A stretch of DNA of 64,000 nt, from positions 3,472,001 through 3,536,000 of the forward strand of contig JAJTUP010000002.1 in NCBI GenBank assembly GCA_021399435.1, read 5' to 3'. Source of the DNA: Diaporthe sp. PMI_573. Its lineage: Eukaryota > Ascomycota > Sordariomycetes > Diaporthales > Diaporthaceae. Position numbers and translations under genes: made by a program. Shown one piece after another: positions 44,719 to 55,740 of the stretch (within the stretch, counting starts at the first letter, position 1; each line of letters begins with the position of its first letter). The notes beneath the pieces were generated by a model. It made no database searches. It had not been told where the DNA came from and saw only the letters and a program-made list of their open reading frames with translations.

Positions 44719-47343
44719 CTATCTCCCCCCGTCCAGGTAATAAGTGACACTGCTATTTAGATAGTCACACTGAGTTTGATCTACGAAGATAGAAGTGGCC
44801 GAGGGATAGTCGAATTTCTTGATAGGTCCCGTCTTCTCGCTAACTTCGGGCCAAGGCCCGGACTCATTGATCGCATCTATCGTGCTCTGGTAGCCTCTGA
44901 CTTGTAGGTACGTCAGGTCCGGGTTTGGCTGACCGGTGCGGATGAAGCTGCCAAAGTAGCCGCTGGTCAACTGAACAGTGAGCAAGTCGTTGATATCGCG
45001 GTAGCTAGGCCGAGGCAGATACTGTTAGCACTGAAATAATGGCAGACCATGTTCTCTGCAAAGTAGTGGTGGACGGCCCGTCCGGACAGAACTTTTACAT
45101 GAGGTCAGAGTCGGGCCGGGGTTCTAACCTATGTAAGGCACCGAAGAAATTCGGTATGTCGGATGAGTGAACCTTGTAATAAAAGGTGTTTGGGTCGCCG
45201 AGAGGGTACTCTGGAGTGATAGCTCCTGTGATGTCGAGTCCAAGTGGGTTGTAGGCTTGCTCAGGATACGCACGAACCTATCGACAACATGAGCATTTCC
45301 TTCTCTAGTTGCATCGTACTACCAGATAATAGATGAACGAAGGCCAACAACTTACGGACTCATAGAAATACGCTGCAGGGACAGCGCCAGACTCAGCGCC
45401 AGCATACACAGTCGCTTCACCCGCACAACGCCAGACAAGATCGGTGTTGATGCGAACAGAAACATTGACCGAATCGGCAGTTATGTTGCCAGTATCGTAA
45501 AATGGAAACAGATCCGAAGCGATAACGTCCTGGGAATAATACGGCGAAATGTAGAGATTCTGCTCGAGACACTCCGCTTCGGTGGTACACGTCTTGCTGT
45601 AGCTGCCGACCGATGCACATCGTCCTCGGCCACTCCAAAGATGATTGGAACATAGGCAGTGTTGTCATTCCTGGAGGTCAGAATGAGCTGCTCTGTGTTG
45701 ATGATCTCGCCGTCCTGGACAGGGTACCGAGCGACGTCTGCCAGTGAGCTCAAGTCCCCGGTGTACGCCGTAAGGCAGGATACCTGGGCAGCTAGAGAAG
45801 TTTGGTTACATCCTGCCTCGTTGAAAATGTTCTGGCCGGCCACGCTATACGATTCATTGACGGTATAATACTGTCATATGTTAGTTCCATCAAATAAATC
45901 TGTATGAATGAGAAGGAGGGGGGGGGGGACGAAAAGCAGTGGATGAGATGTCATCGTCTACAAGTATTCAGACAGATGCAGCCGGTCAGAGACAGCCCCA
46001 AGGAGGGAGGACTGCTCTGGGACAGCGTAGAAGGGGGTTTGTATCTTTCCGGGGGGTTCTCTTACAGAACTATAAGTAGTCCCATACCCGCTTCCTAATC
46101 CGAGGGCGAAGTCAAGACCCAAGTTGGACATGCCTACGGCTCCTTGAAACTTGCCAATGGCCTTGGGAGATCCTAACATGACACGAACGGAGCCAGCGCC
46201 CGCGGACTGGCCGGCAATGGTGATGCCCTCAGGGCTCCCTCCGAAGCTGGCAATATTTGCAATTACCCAGTCCAAGGCCGTGATCTGGTCAGCAAGGCCG
46301 TAGTTGCCTGGCAGGTGGCCCGGCACGGCAAGAAACCCGTAAGTGCTGAGCCGATAGTTGATGGTCACTGTAACGACGTCCTCGCGAGTAGCAAATTGTC
46401 CGCCATTGCCAGCCCCTTGGCCACCTGCAGGGTTGTTAGCATGTAGTAGTGGCACCAAATGGAGGTTATCAGGCACCAACCAGTGAAGCCACCGCCATGA
46501 ATCCAGAAGATGACAGGCCTGAGGTTCTTTGTCGACCCCGCCCTTGGGATGTAGGGTGTCTCGATGTTGAGAAAGAAGCAGTCCTCGCTACCGCTGCCGT
46601 ACTGCAGACATTGTGATCCAGCCAGTTGAGCAGGGACGACAGAGCCATTCCCGGGGTAGACCTCGGTGTACCTGAAGCGATCTGGGAACTGAGCATAGCG
46701 AATACCGGCGAACCAGAAGGCCTTTTTGTTCCGAAAGCCTTGGTAAGTGTCGCCTGATTCGACGGTGACGATGGATGCCGAGGGAGCGGGACTGAACCCC
46801 CCAACGTCGTTACCTGGTTGTGTCTGTGTGCAAAGAACGGGCAGGGACTCGTTGGTGTTGTTGTTGTTGTTGTTGTGGTGGTGGTGGTGGTGGTGAGAAG
46901 CCGGGTGGAAGGACACGTTCTCGCTGCCGGGTGTGGTGATCAGGACGCCATCATGGACCCAGTACTTGCCGCCATGGACGTAACCAGCGTGGGCTTGATA
47001 CCGTAGCTGGCGGCTTAGATCGGTAGCATTCTGAGGCGGAAGCTGGGAAGGAAGCAGTTCCTCGTTGAGGGCCCTACAAGCGGCCTGTGCTTGGTCGTAG
47101 GGTAGCGGATCCAGCAGAAGCGCTCCAGTATGGTTGATATCATCCTAAGGACCCAGGTCAGTCCGACGCGGCCACAACCAACCCCTCGGAAGCGACTGTG
47201 GGCCATGGCCCTGGTGGACATACTGTGAAGTTCAAGTTATTTTGATACAGAAGAGTCAGGCTGGTGTTGGCGTTCGACAAGGGTGCTGCGGCCGTCGGCA
47301 GAGCGGTACAGGCCACAGCTAGCAGGGACCTCAGAAGCATCAT
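44719..47343 (-). pseudogene. Secreted type-B carboxylesterase/lipase, frameshifted
   Basis: Six exons (47224-47343, 46481-47144, 46066-46424, 45356-45870, 45129-45277, 44719-45004) would give ~697 residues. A signal peptide (MMLLRSLLAVACTALPTAAA) starts the protein. The alpha/beta-hydrolase core shows RPVIFWIHGGGF (oxyanion hole), EDCFFLNIETP and the nucleophile elbow ITIAGQSAGAGSV (Ser ~335). In exon 4, after VPIIFGVAEDD, one base is missing near 45619-45622. The family sequence continues only in the next frame (CASVGSYSKTCTTEAEC, then LFPFYDTGNITADSVNV). The break falls at the motif of the catalytic acid, and the catalytic His (KVHSSDIPNFFG, exon 5) is downstream, so the product as read would be inactive. 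All splice sites are intact, so a sequence error is also possible. Exon 2 has a His7-Asn6 run. Confidence 0.8.
46860..46898. repeat. Trinucleotide repeat coding for His-Asn tract
   Basis: GTT units followed by GTG units on the + strand, read on the minus strand as seven His then six Asn inside exon 2 of the carboxylesterase, an insert between the N-terminal domain and the hydrolase core. Confidence 0.85.
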
Positions 47344-48308
47344 AGTGGTCACAGATCCAATCAAGCGGGTACGGGCGTGGCACCGGTTACACTGACTGCA
47401 CCGGCGGCACAGAGGCCATCGTCGCCTTGGCGTGTGCTCCTATGAGCATATATATATTTCGCACATACCCCCCGCGCGCTCCACGGCGAACGCCTTCTGG
47501 CGGTAATGGGACAGGATAGATCCATGGTGCCTCCCGGGTGGGCCGATACAGGGGCCGTCAACGGATCAACGGCTCCGCGACCCAGATTTCCCAGAGGGCT
47601 AGCATGGAGCCTGCAGCACTTGCTTATTAGCCGGCGCTCTCAGCTCGTCGTCATCTAGGCCCGCTAGTGGGCGAGGTGCCTGGGGATAGGCCTGTCCCAC
47701 CTCGAGTTTCGATGGTGTTGGCGGCCATGCTGGTATGCCGTGGTGGTATACCGTGGTGGTATGCCGTGGTTGTCTTTACTGTTGTCCGCGGGGACAAGTG
47801 CAGGAGGTAGGGATGTTGTGCAATGACGGTTAATTGTGGCTAGCTCGGGCACGCACAGGAGCTTGTAAGTAGTTGTCGCGCCCTGGCCCAGTGGACGCGG
47901 CAGTCCACTTTAGATCCTGGGGCGGAAAGGTGGGTTTGCAGCGAGCGAGTTGATTCATTTAGTGAGGTTTTGCAGAAAGGTGAGACCCCGCCATTTTGGC
48001 AAGCTTGAGCCTCACTAAGCTAGGTGGCCGCCTTTTTTCTTTCTTTTTTTTTTTTTTTTTTACGTAGCCATTTTTAGATTTTTCGGAGCTCATGCTCGAA
48101 TCCACATTACCCCACCTCGGTCCGCGCCCATCATCACGCTCACGCTCACGCTCACGCTCACACTCACTACTTGTCCAGCAGTTTTTCAGCAGCATTTGGG
48201 ACCAAGAGAATTGAGAGTCGGGCAAGAGTGGTTGCCCGTCCCGCCGCGGCCTTGAACTGCTCTAACCCCCGAAAACTGGCTCGCCCCGCCAACGCTCAAC
48301 CTCCCAAC
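47344..48308. other. Divergent promoter region, carboxylesterase / ankyrin gene
   Basis: Includes TGGTATGCCGTGGTGGTATACCGTGG repeats at ~47727-47768 (a 14-bp unit in about three copies), a T-run at ~48040-48060 and (CACGCT) hexamer repeats at 48135-48164 just before the ankyrin gene leader. Confidence 0.6.
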
Positions 48309-48974
48309 ATGCCTCCGAATCCCTTCCTTCTGGCCGCAGACAACCCCACGGCGCTGCTGGCCCTTCTTCGCGAGTCACCGAGCCTCGCCTCCCAGCAGGA
48401 CGACCATGGATACTCTCTCCTCCACGCCGCAGCAAGTTACAACCACCTCGACCTCCTGCGCGCACTCGTGACCGACTTCAACGTGCCTGTCGACATCCGA
48501 GATGAGGATTCCGAGACCGCACTCTTCGTCGTCGAGACCGTCGAGGCCGCCAGGCTCCTGGTTGAAGAGCTCGGCATGGACACAGCGCTGGCTGGGGACG
48601 AGGGTCTGACCGCACGCGAGAAGATCCAACAGGACGGCGACTTTCCGGCGGTCGCTGAGTATCTAGCTGGCAGGGAGGGTGGTGCGGCGGCTGGGGGTGG
48701 AGGTGCGGCGCAAGCTCCCGTCAATGGGATCACCCCCAACGGGCGCCTGCCACCGGTTCCTCAGGGTCTCTCAGTCAATTTCGGAACAGTCAATGATGAC
48801 GAGGCCGGTAGCGCCTCGCCGGACCCTGAATTCAGGAGGCGCATTGAGGATCTAGCGGCCAGGGAGGACTTAAACACGGAAGCCGGGCAGGCGGCGCTCC
48901 GACAGCTGGTGGAGGACGCTGTTGCTGGAGAGGATTTAGCCCAAGAGCGAAACGTGCGGCCCCGGCAGGGCTGA
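48309..48974 (+). CDS. Ankyrin-repeat protein (YCR051W-like)
   Basis: Single exon, 221 residues, ATG at 48309 in the context CCAACATGCC. Ankyrin repeats fill the first ~110 residues (NPTALLALLRESPSLASQQD, GYSLLHAAASYNHLDLLRAL, DSETALFVVETVEAARLLVE). A Gly/Ala-rich linker and an acidic helical tail follow. Yeast YCR051W is of almost the same length (222 residues) and repeat layout, so orthology is likely. Its job is unknown apart from expected protein binding in cytosol or nucleus. The gene ends 17 bp before the stop codon of the convergent Rpp40 gene, so the two 3' UTRs must overlap. Confidence 0.82.
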   Translation: MPPNPFLLAADNPTALLALLRESPSLASQQDDHGYSLLHAAASYNHLDLLRALVTDFNVPVDIRDEDSETALFVVETVEAARLLVEELGMDTALAGDEGLTAREKIQQDGDFPAVAEYLAGREGGAAAGGGGAAQAPVNGITPNGRLPPVPQGLSVNFGTVNDDEAGSASPDPEFRRRIEDLAAREDLNTEAGQAALRQLVEDAVAGEDLAQERNVRPRQG

Positions 48975-48991
48975 AGGATGCCTCCGGTTGA

Positions 48992-50246
48992 CTAGACATG
49001 GCTTCTGATATCCCACAGCAAGTATTCGCTCGGGGAATCTGGAGGTCGAAGAAATGTAGTCTCGGCTGCGTCCCCGGAGAAGCCCTTGGAAAAGGCCGAA
49101 ACCGACATGGAGAACCACGATTTCGAGGGCAGCGCGAGAACCGTCTCTACAAGCAGATTGCGAGCGAGGCAGGGCGGCAGAAGACCTTCCCAGACGACAG
49201 TAACGAGCCTCGCGACGGGCCATTGGCCTGGCTCTCCAGGCGGCCGATAGCGACTCAAGTAGGGGTCGACCGAGTCCGCCGATGACACGCGCGGGCTCTG
49301 CAGGCGCAAGAGAGACAACCATTCATAGACTTCGCTCGCGAACTCGGGCAGCTCCTCACGTCCGCTGTCCGCGATGATACCGGGAGGTGGTGCCAAAGGC
49401 GGCACAGCAGCGTCCGGATGCTCGGTGGTCTGAGGCGACGGGGTGCACCTGATGGGCTGGAAGGCTTGCATGGGATCGGGGGCAGGTGCTGAAGAACAGT
49501 GTCAAACAGGGTGTCAAGTAGAAGCAACGGCAGATCAGCAGACTTTTAGAGTCAAGACTCACTCTTGTTAGACAGGTTGCAGAACAACCAGGTCCGTGGC
49601 TCCGCCAGAGTGTTCTTGCAGGCGTAGATGAGCCTGTCAAAGCCGGGCCTCCCGTGCAGCATCGATGGGCTTCGGAGATCAAAGTCAACTACCCAGCGCG
49701 GCCTCAGGCCCCTGTTTCCCTTTGCGCCGTGGGGCTTGCCGACCAGGCCTGCGCGCTCGTACGTCTCCTTGTCAAGAAACATGGTGAGCCGGCCGTCCCT
49801 GAGGGTGAAGACGTTGTCCAGGTCAGTGCGACCGCGGGAGAGCATGACGACATCGCCCAACTTGATGTAGTCGGTGAAGAAATCCCCTTGCAGGATCTGC
49901 AGCAAGGTCATGGTGACGCGACAGAAGTCTGGCACGCGAACCCTGCCCAGGAGCTGCTCATGGACCGGCTGCCATTGGTCTTGAGGCATGGTGAGGCTAA
50001 CCTTGGCGACTGGTCAGCGTTGAACATGGGTGCACGTGGTCATCAAGGCCACAATCACAATGCTCTGGACGAGGGGGGAGAAACACCTACCCTGCGGACG
50101 AACCCGTCGACAAGCACCGACGACCACGGCTTGCCCTTGGCATCCCATGCGGTCGGCAGCTGCTGGGGGTCAAGGTGGGAGAGGCGGCCATAGCTGAAGA
50201 AGCACTTGGACGCCTCGTAGACGGTGGGCTGCGCAAGCCCGAGCAT
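48992..50246 (-). CDS. RNase P/MRP protein subunit Rpp40
   Basis: Three exons (50091-50246, 49563-50001, 48992-49488) give 363 residues. Family segments: KCFFSYGRLSHLDPQQLPT near the start, then TLLQILQGDFFTDYIKLGDV, FLDKETYERAGLVGKPHGAK, KGNRGLRPRWVVDFDLRSPS and GFDRLIYACKNTL, typical of the Rpp40 (p40) component of nuclear RNase P and RNase MRP, which process tRNA and rRNA precursors. The C-terminal part (EVYEWLSLLRLQSPRV, DPYLSRY, SAFSKGFSGD) is also shared in fungi. The start at 50246 (MLGLAQPTVYE) fits the family; the frame remains open upstream without ATG to about 50420. Introns are 89 and 74 bp. Confidence 0.88.
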
Positions 50247-50847
50247 GTTGTGGTTGTGGACTTTGCTCGGATAGCCGAAACCTTGTAGTGCTTGATTCGT
50301 GGGGTGTGCATTGCGTACGTGCCTGGCGCCCAAGTCGAGGTGACGGTGGACACTGGGATGCTCATACACATTTCCTGTGGAGGTGATGAATGCACCCCAC
50401 AGATACGCCTCGTCAGGCAGGGGACCTAAGTACCTAGGTACACATCTAGATTCTTATGCAGGTAGACGGTGTAGTCCCGTTCCCAGACGTCCACAGAAAA
50501 CTACAGACTGATCGTTCTTCCTCATCCCCCCTTCGTTTCTTTCAGAAGGCAGTAGTACTGGGCAATACAGATGGCGGCTAGGGGATCATAATTCCTGATC
50601 TGACCTTTACAGTTATTTAAGATGCACGGCCAGACAAGACGGAACGGCCCATGACACAACCTGCCATGTGATTTCCCACCCCCCTCCCCTTCCTCTCTTC
50701 TTCCCAACCCCCCCCCCAGATCCAAACGGTGGACCTCAGGTCTCAGCATCCCGTCGCCACTTGACCTGTCTTCAGGATCTCCCCTATAGCCTGTACGCTT
50801 CGCATTGACACAGGCCCAGGTCTATTGCAACCAGCGCCAACACCAAC
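50247..50847. promoter_or_regulatory. Divergent promoter, RPP40 / TRM11
   Basis: 600-bp head-to-head region between two tRNA-processing genes. It holds the perfect palindrome TACCTAGGTA at 50431-50440, preceded by the half-copy GACCTAAG. A C-run is at 50708-50717. Shared promoter elements could couple the two genes; this is inference. Confidence 0.55.
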
Positions 50848-52325
50848 ATGACGGATCTCTTATTTCTCGTCCGCTTCAGCCAGGCCCATGACACATTCCG
50901 CGTGCCTGAGCTGCAAGCCCTGGCTGAGGTCGAGAACGTCCCTGTCACCGTTGTCTCGTACAGCACCCGGGTCCCATTCTGCATCGTGGCCGGGCCCCCA
51001 GACCAAGACGCAGCAGCCCGCCTGGTCCGCCGCTCCATCCTCACCCAGGCCATCTACGAGTACTGGGGCTCTGGGGACACCCTGCATGACCTCCACCAGG
51101 CCGTCAAGGCCCGCTCCGCCCATCTGTGGGAGCAGCACGCCGACGACTCGTGGAAGTTCAACGTCGACTCCTTCCAGGGCTCCCGCAGCAATGCCTCACG
51201 CCGCGACATCATCAACTCCTTCCGCTACATGCCTCTCCGCGGGCCCATCAGGATGAAGGACCCCGTCCAAGAGTACACCGTCTTCGAGGAGTGGCCCGGC
51301 GATTCCCACCGCCTGGGTACTCCCGATCCGGACCGCTTCCATCTCGGCCGCCTTCTCGGCAGGGGCGCCCGCGACATGATCGCGCGCTTCGACCTCAAGA
51401 AGCGGCCCTACATCTCCACCACGTCCATGGATTCGGAACTCGCTCTCGTCACCGCAAACATGGCCCTCGCCGCCCCGGGGAGGCTCTTCTATGACCCTTT
51501 CGTCGGCACCGGCAGCTTCCCCCTGGCGTGCTCCGCCTTTGGCGCCGTGAGCTGGGGCAGCGACATCGACGGTCGCGCCGTGCGCGGCTCGGGCCACGAT
51601 GCCAGGGCCGAGGCCAAGAGGGGCCTGGTCAGGGGGGAGAAGACCCTCCACGGCAACTTTAAGCACTACGGAATCCTCCACAGGCTGGGAGACGTCTTCA
51701 CCTCGGACCTGACAAACTCCCCCCTGCGGCGCCTGTCCTTCGGCTTGGCCGGCCAGGGCGGAAGGGCGCGGCTCTTCGATGGCATCGTCTGCGATCCGCC
51801 GTACGGCGTGAGGGAGGGCCTGGTGGTGCTCGGGTGCCGGGACCCTGAGACGCGGCCGTGGGTCGTTGAGGCCGGGCACGAGAGGCTCAAGGACCCCAAC
51901 TTCGTGCCGCCCAAGAAACCCTACAGCTTCCTCGCCATGCTCGACGACATCTTGCACTTCGCGTCCGAGACCCTCGTGGACGGGGGTCGGCTGTCATTTT
52001 GGATGCCGACGGCCAACGACGAGGACCAGGAGATCCCACCGCCGACCCACCCCTGCTTGGAGCCTGTCGCCATCTGCGTACAGCCATTCAACAAGTGTGA
52101 GTTGCTGCCTCCATCGGTTGCCCCGAGCGTCACACGTGCTGAATATCGTCACAAGGGTCTCGCAGACTCATCACATACCGTAAGCTCCCGGACGAGTCTG
52201 TCGCCAGGTCCGAGTTGGAATCATGGAGGGCGGTGGCAGAAAGACAGCACGTGGGCACCACTGCTGACGAGCTCAACCCTTTCAGGAAGGGCTACTTTAA
52301 CAAATTTCAGACAGACACCTCATGA
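50848..52325 (+). CDS. TRM11: tRNA (guanine-N2)-methyltransferase Trm11
   Basis: Two exons (50848-52096, 52156-52325) give 472 residues. The N-terminal part (LFLVRFSQAHDTFRVPELQA) is the THUMP-like region of Trm11 and includes RSILTQAIYEYWG. The methyltransferase domain has RPYISTTSMDSELALVTANM, SAM-binding motif I DPFVGTGSFPLACSAFG, DVFTSDLTNSP, and the catalytic motif IVCDPPYGVREGL. The end (RRLITYRKLPDESV, FRKGYFNKFQ) fits the family. With Trm112 the enzyme makes m2G at position 10 of tRNAs in the cytosol. The 59-bp intron uses acceptor CACAAG, chosen because it forms FNKWSRRLITYRKL, whereas the nearby CGCAG breaks the frame. Confidence 0.93.
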
Positions 52326-52706
52326 TACTGCCAGGCCTTTCAGCCAACATGCCGAGGATATCCTGCGCACGCTGGTCCGTCTGTATCCTAAACCACTCGA
52401 GACTTGTGAGATCGATTGTGATGCTTTGCCACGCAGTACCCCGAACGCGTCTATGACGCTGCAAGACAAACCCCCCGATGGAGAAAACGGAAACCTTTGC
52501 CGCCCCGTGGAGCGCCTGTCTTCTGATCCGTCCGTCGACTGAGGAAATGGCCCCGATCAGCCTGACAGGTCCTATGTAACCCCCTGGTCGTGTGCAAACC
52601 CTCAAGCCTACCGCTGCATCCGTGTTTCATCAAGCTCATGTACCGTGTCCTCGCTTCCATGCTATGTAGTACCAACCGCCAACTCCGTGCTCAGCATCAA
52701 AATTTG
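52326..52706. other. Intergenic region (convergent gene ends)
   Basis: 3' sides of TRM11 and the GID4 gene meet. No gene seen. Confidence 0.6.
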
Positions 52707-54053
52707 TTACCGGAACTCCAGTGCACTGTAGCAACCCTTGTCCTCGACGTGTTTTAACTCGAGTTGCTGGAACCTGGAGCCTGGTCAGCAAGCTGTGCGA
52801 AACGAGACGCGTGCGGGTGCATTGTGCTCGGGGGTATCTGCATGCGCTCGTCGGGAGGCACCGATGTGTCATTTCCACTCACCTCTCGCTCTTGCTGTGG
52901 AAATAAATGCCATTGATCTCCCCCTGGACTTGATTAAAACAGATATAGTAAAACCCCTCGAAGCTCGCGCCGCTAATGGTCCGCACCCTGTGATCGGGAA
53001 CGAGGAAATGCTCCTTCCAGCGCATGAAGATATGCTCGCTCTGTGCAATGTCCTTGATCACAACTGTAGAGCCCCTACGTGCCTGCTTGGAGTACGGTCG
53101 GAAGGCGGGGAACTTGGACCAGTGCGACAGGTCGGTCTTGTCGTTGGCACCCCAGCTTTCGTGTTTTGTCATGAAGCCATACTTATTCCCGATGATCTCG
53201 CCCTCAAAGTACGTCGTCAGGGTGGGGTGGTCGTCGGTCAGCCCTGGAGAGTAGGTAGTGAGTCAGCAGCATGACAAGAGAGAGTTCGCATCCAGTCGGG
53301 CTGGGAAAGGACAAACCTTGGATGCGGAGGTAGCCGCAGAGGAACGATTCTCGCAGGTCAACATATTTGATCTCAACCTGGACCTCGTAGACCTGCCTCT
53401 CGGACTGCTGGGTCCCCGTGAAGCGGCTGCCTGCTCGCAGGTATGTTGACGGTGAGGCCGGTATTATCTACCGATTACCAATTAGTCTGCAGCCAAATCG
53501 TGCTTGAGGCGGTGCGACTTACCCTCTTGGAGGGGAATCCAAACCCCATGCTGGGCAGAGCGTACTCCTCTTCTGTGCCGTGGCTCCCCAGGTCTGTCGA
53601 GGCATGCATATCGATGGCAGGCCCTGACGACGTGCCCGTGCCCACCCCATGCCTTGGCCTGGAAGCATGGAGGGAGTCTGAGGAGGTCACATCGCACGGA
53701 GAGTCTGTCCGTTCGTCGTCGGTCTCTGCCATTGCCATTGGGTTTTGGTCGATGCGGCCTTGGGTATCGGCGGTAGAGGGACTGGTCGCTGCCATGTCGG
53801 TGGTGGGTCCATCACTGCTCAGAGACTGGGGGCCAAGAGGGCTTCTCGTGGAGCTCGGGGACGTGTCGACGTCCTGTTCAGGACTCGGGTGTCGAGCAGC
53901 ACGTCTTCTGACGTCGCGTGTAGAAGTGTACGCATCAGAGCGGGTATGCCAGCTAGCGGGGGGGTGCTGTGCGGCCTGTTGTTCCTCGGGATCTGGACAT
54001 GTGGCGGTAATTGTGTACGGAGGTTGAGGGCCTGGCGAGGACGGGGTAGGCAT
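52707..54053 (-). CDS. GID4: GID4/Vid24 substrate receptor of the GID ubiquitin ligase
   Basis: Four exons (53523-54053, 53317-53467, 52883-53243, 52707-52773) encode 369 residues. The N-terminal ~175 residues are Ser/Pro/Thr-rich and probably disordered. The conserved beta-barrel follows: IIPASPSTYLRAGSRFTGTQ, VEIKYVDLRESFLCGYLRIQ, GLTDDHPTLTTYFEGEIIGN, MTKHESWGANDKTDLSHWSK, FMRWKEHFLVPDHRV, GASFEGFYYICFNQVQGEIN, and the last exon supplies FQQLELKHVEDKGCYSALEF. GID4 binds proline N-degrons and in yeast directs degradation of gluconeogenic enzymes such as Fbp1 when glucose returns. The ATG at 54053 is the first in frame; the open frame extends farther up without ATG, so an extra upstream exon is possible. 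Confidence 0.92.
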
Positions 54054-55740
54054 GACTGGAGTATAGAGTGTGGCCGCGTGGGTCGGCGACGTCTGTTCGG
54101 CGGGAGCGTCTCCGAAAGGTGTAGGTTGCTGAGAGGCGCGTGTTTGGTTGCTGCAAGACAGGCCCTGGGGGAAAGGCCAATGTTGCAGGTACGATGCCAG
54201 GGAGAACACTCGAGGTAGATGCCTTTGCAGCGGAAGGGCGTTTCAGCCAGCCAACCAGACGGACGGACGGACAGGCAGTTGCAGCACGAGTAGCCTCAGA
54301 GATACGTCGGTCGGGCTTTGCGAATGAGTGTCGGCGGGGACGGATTTCCGGCCGTCAATGAAGGTAGCCCTGGCTATCGCGGACTGCGCAGCGAGAGACA
54401 ATCGATGAGTGAAGCCAGGTTGGTCCAGATGATCTCAGCATACGGCACCCGTAAGGCTGTTGGGTGCCCGTGCCTCGGAATGGGGTGCAGGGTATCAGAT
54501 GTTGGATGCGTGGAAGTTGCGCCTGGGAAGTAACAAATCCGCAGGCGAACTAGAAGCGGGAAGCGTCGCGGAAGGAGAAGTAGAAGTCGAGTGGTCGGGC
54601 CGTGGTCGAGTCATACAGGGTCAGAGCAGGACTAAGACGGCGTTGGAAATGGCCCAAGGTTGGAGAATGGAGAAGGCTAAGCCCAAGAGCGCGACGGCTT
54701 TTGGTTTTGGTCCGGGGAGATCCAAAGGGGGGGAGGGGGCCTGATTGGCACGGAGGAGGCAATGAAAAAAAAAAAAAAAATAGACAGGGAGGGAGGGAAT
54801 AAAAGAGAGAAAGAAAAGAGAGAAGACAGATTGTAATCGGCTGCGTCCCTGCCATTGCATCTGTTATTATTCTACCTACGAAGTCTAGCTCAATTCCTGG
54901 GTGAATACGTTGGCGCAAGCGGATGAGGGACAAAATCCGTCTGCCACCTGCCTGCAATGCGGCAACCCGACGCTAACGGCCTCGACCCTGTACCTACAGA
55001 CACTGCACCGCACTGACAGGCAGCCAGGACCAGCAGCCAGGCATCATGGCTCAGCTCTCTGGCCTCGGAAGCCTTGCACGCATCATCACATCACCCTCTG
55101 GGCGGCACGCTTTTCCGGATATTCAGCCAGCAATTCCTGCTACGGCGCAGAGATCAGGTCTGGACATGCCGTCTGGTAGCATTAGCATTCCCAGAGTCAG
55201 GATCCTGCATGGCCCTGAGACCTGAGAGGCTGGAGTCAGGAGACAACAGCCTGCTGAGCAGTCTGCATCACCTTGCATTAACCGTTTGAGCACCCGCATG
55301 TGGCCTGTTGAGGCGGGACATCATGTCACGTCAAAAGGCTCTTGTGGGAATGCAACAGGTTCAAATATGCATCGTGCACCGTAGGCTGGGGGCTGGGAGG
55401 TCATTTAGACACCCAGTCTGCTCTTCTGCTGCGGCATGCACGCCAAGTCACCGGCCATACGGAAGCTGGCCATCGCCTCTGCCCATCCTCCTCGTCGACT
55501 GTCGTCCCTGACAGCCCTGGCCCCGGCCCTGGCCCCGGCCCCTCTCGTTCTTGCTTGCCTCGCCTTCTTTCCCAGGCCAACCGCCCCCTCGCCAGGTGCA
55601 GACACGCAATTACCTTGGATACACGGTTGCGAGGCCCAGGCCGAACCCGAAAACCAAGCCAGGCCTTCTTTTCTTCCCTGTCCAGATGCACCTCCTGAGA
55701 CCAGGGGGCATCATGCTCAACCACCCTCCCGGTGCCCCAT
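54054..55740. other. Intergenic region
   Basis: About 1.7 kb with the GID4 promoter and the 3' side of the Mago nashi gene. It has an A-run at ~54764-54780. A 59-codon frame at 55046-55225 (+) beginning MAQLSGLGSLARII was noticed but is unsupported. Confidence 0.5.

Noticed and set aside
55046..55225. 59-codon plus-strand frame MAQLSGLGSLARII
   Set aside because: Too short, no motif, and located in the 3' intergenic region of two confident genes.
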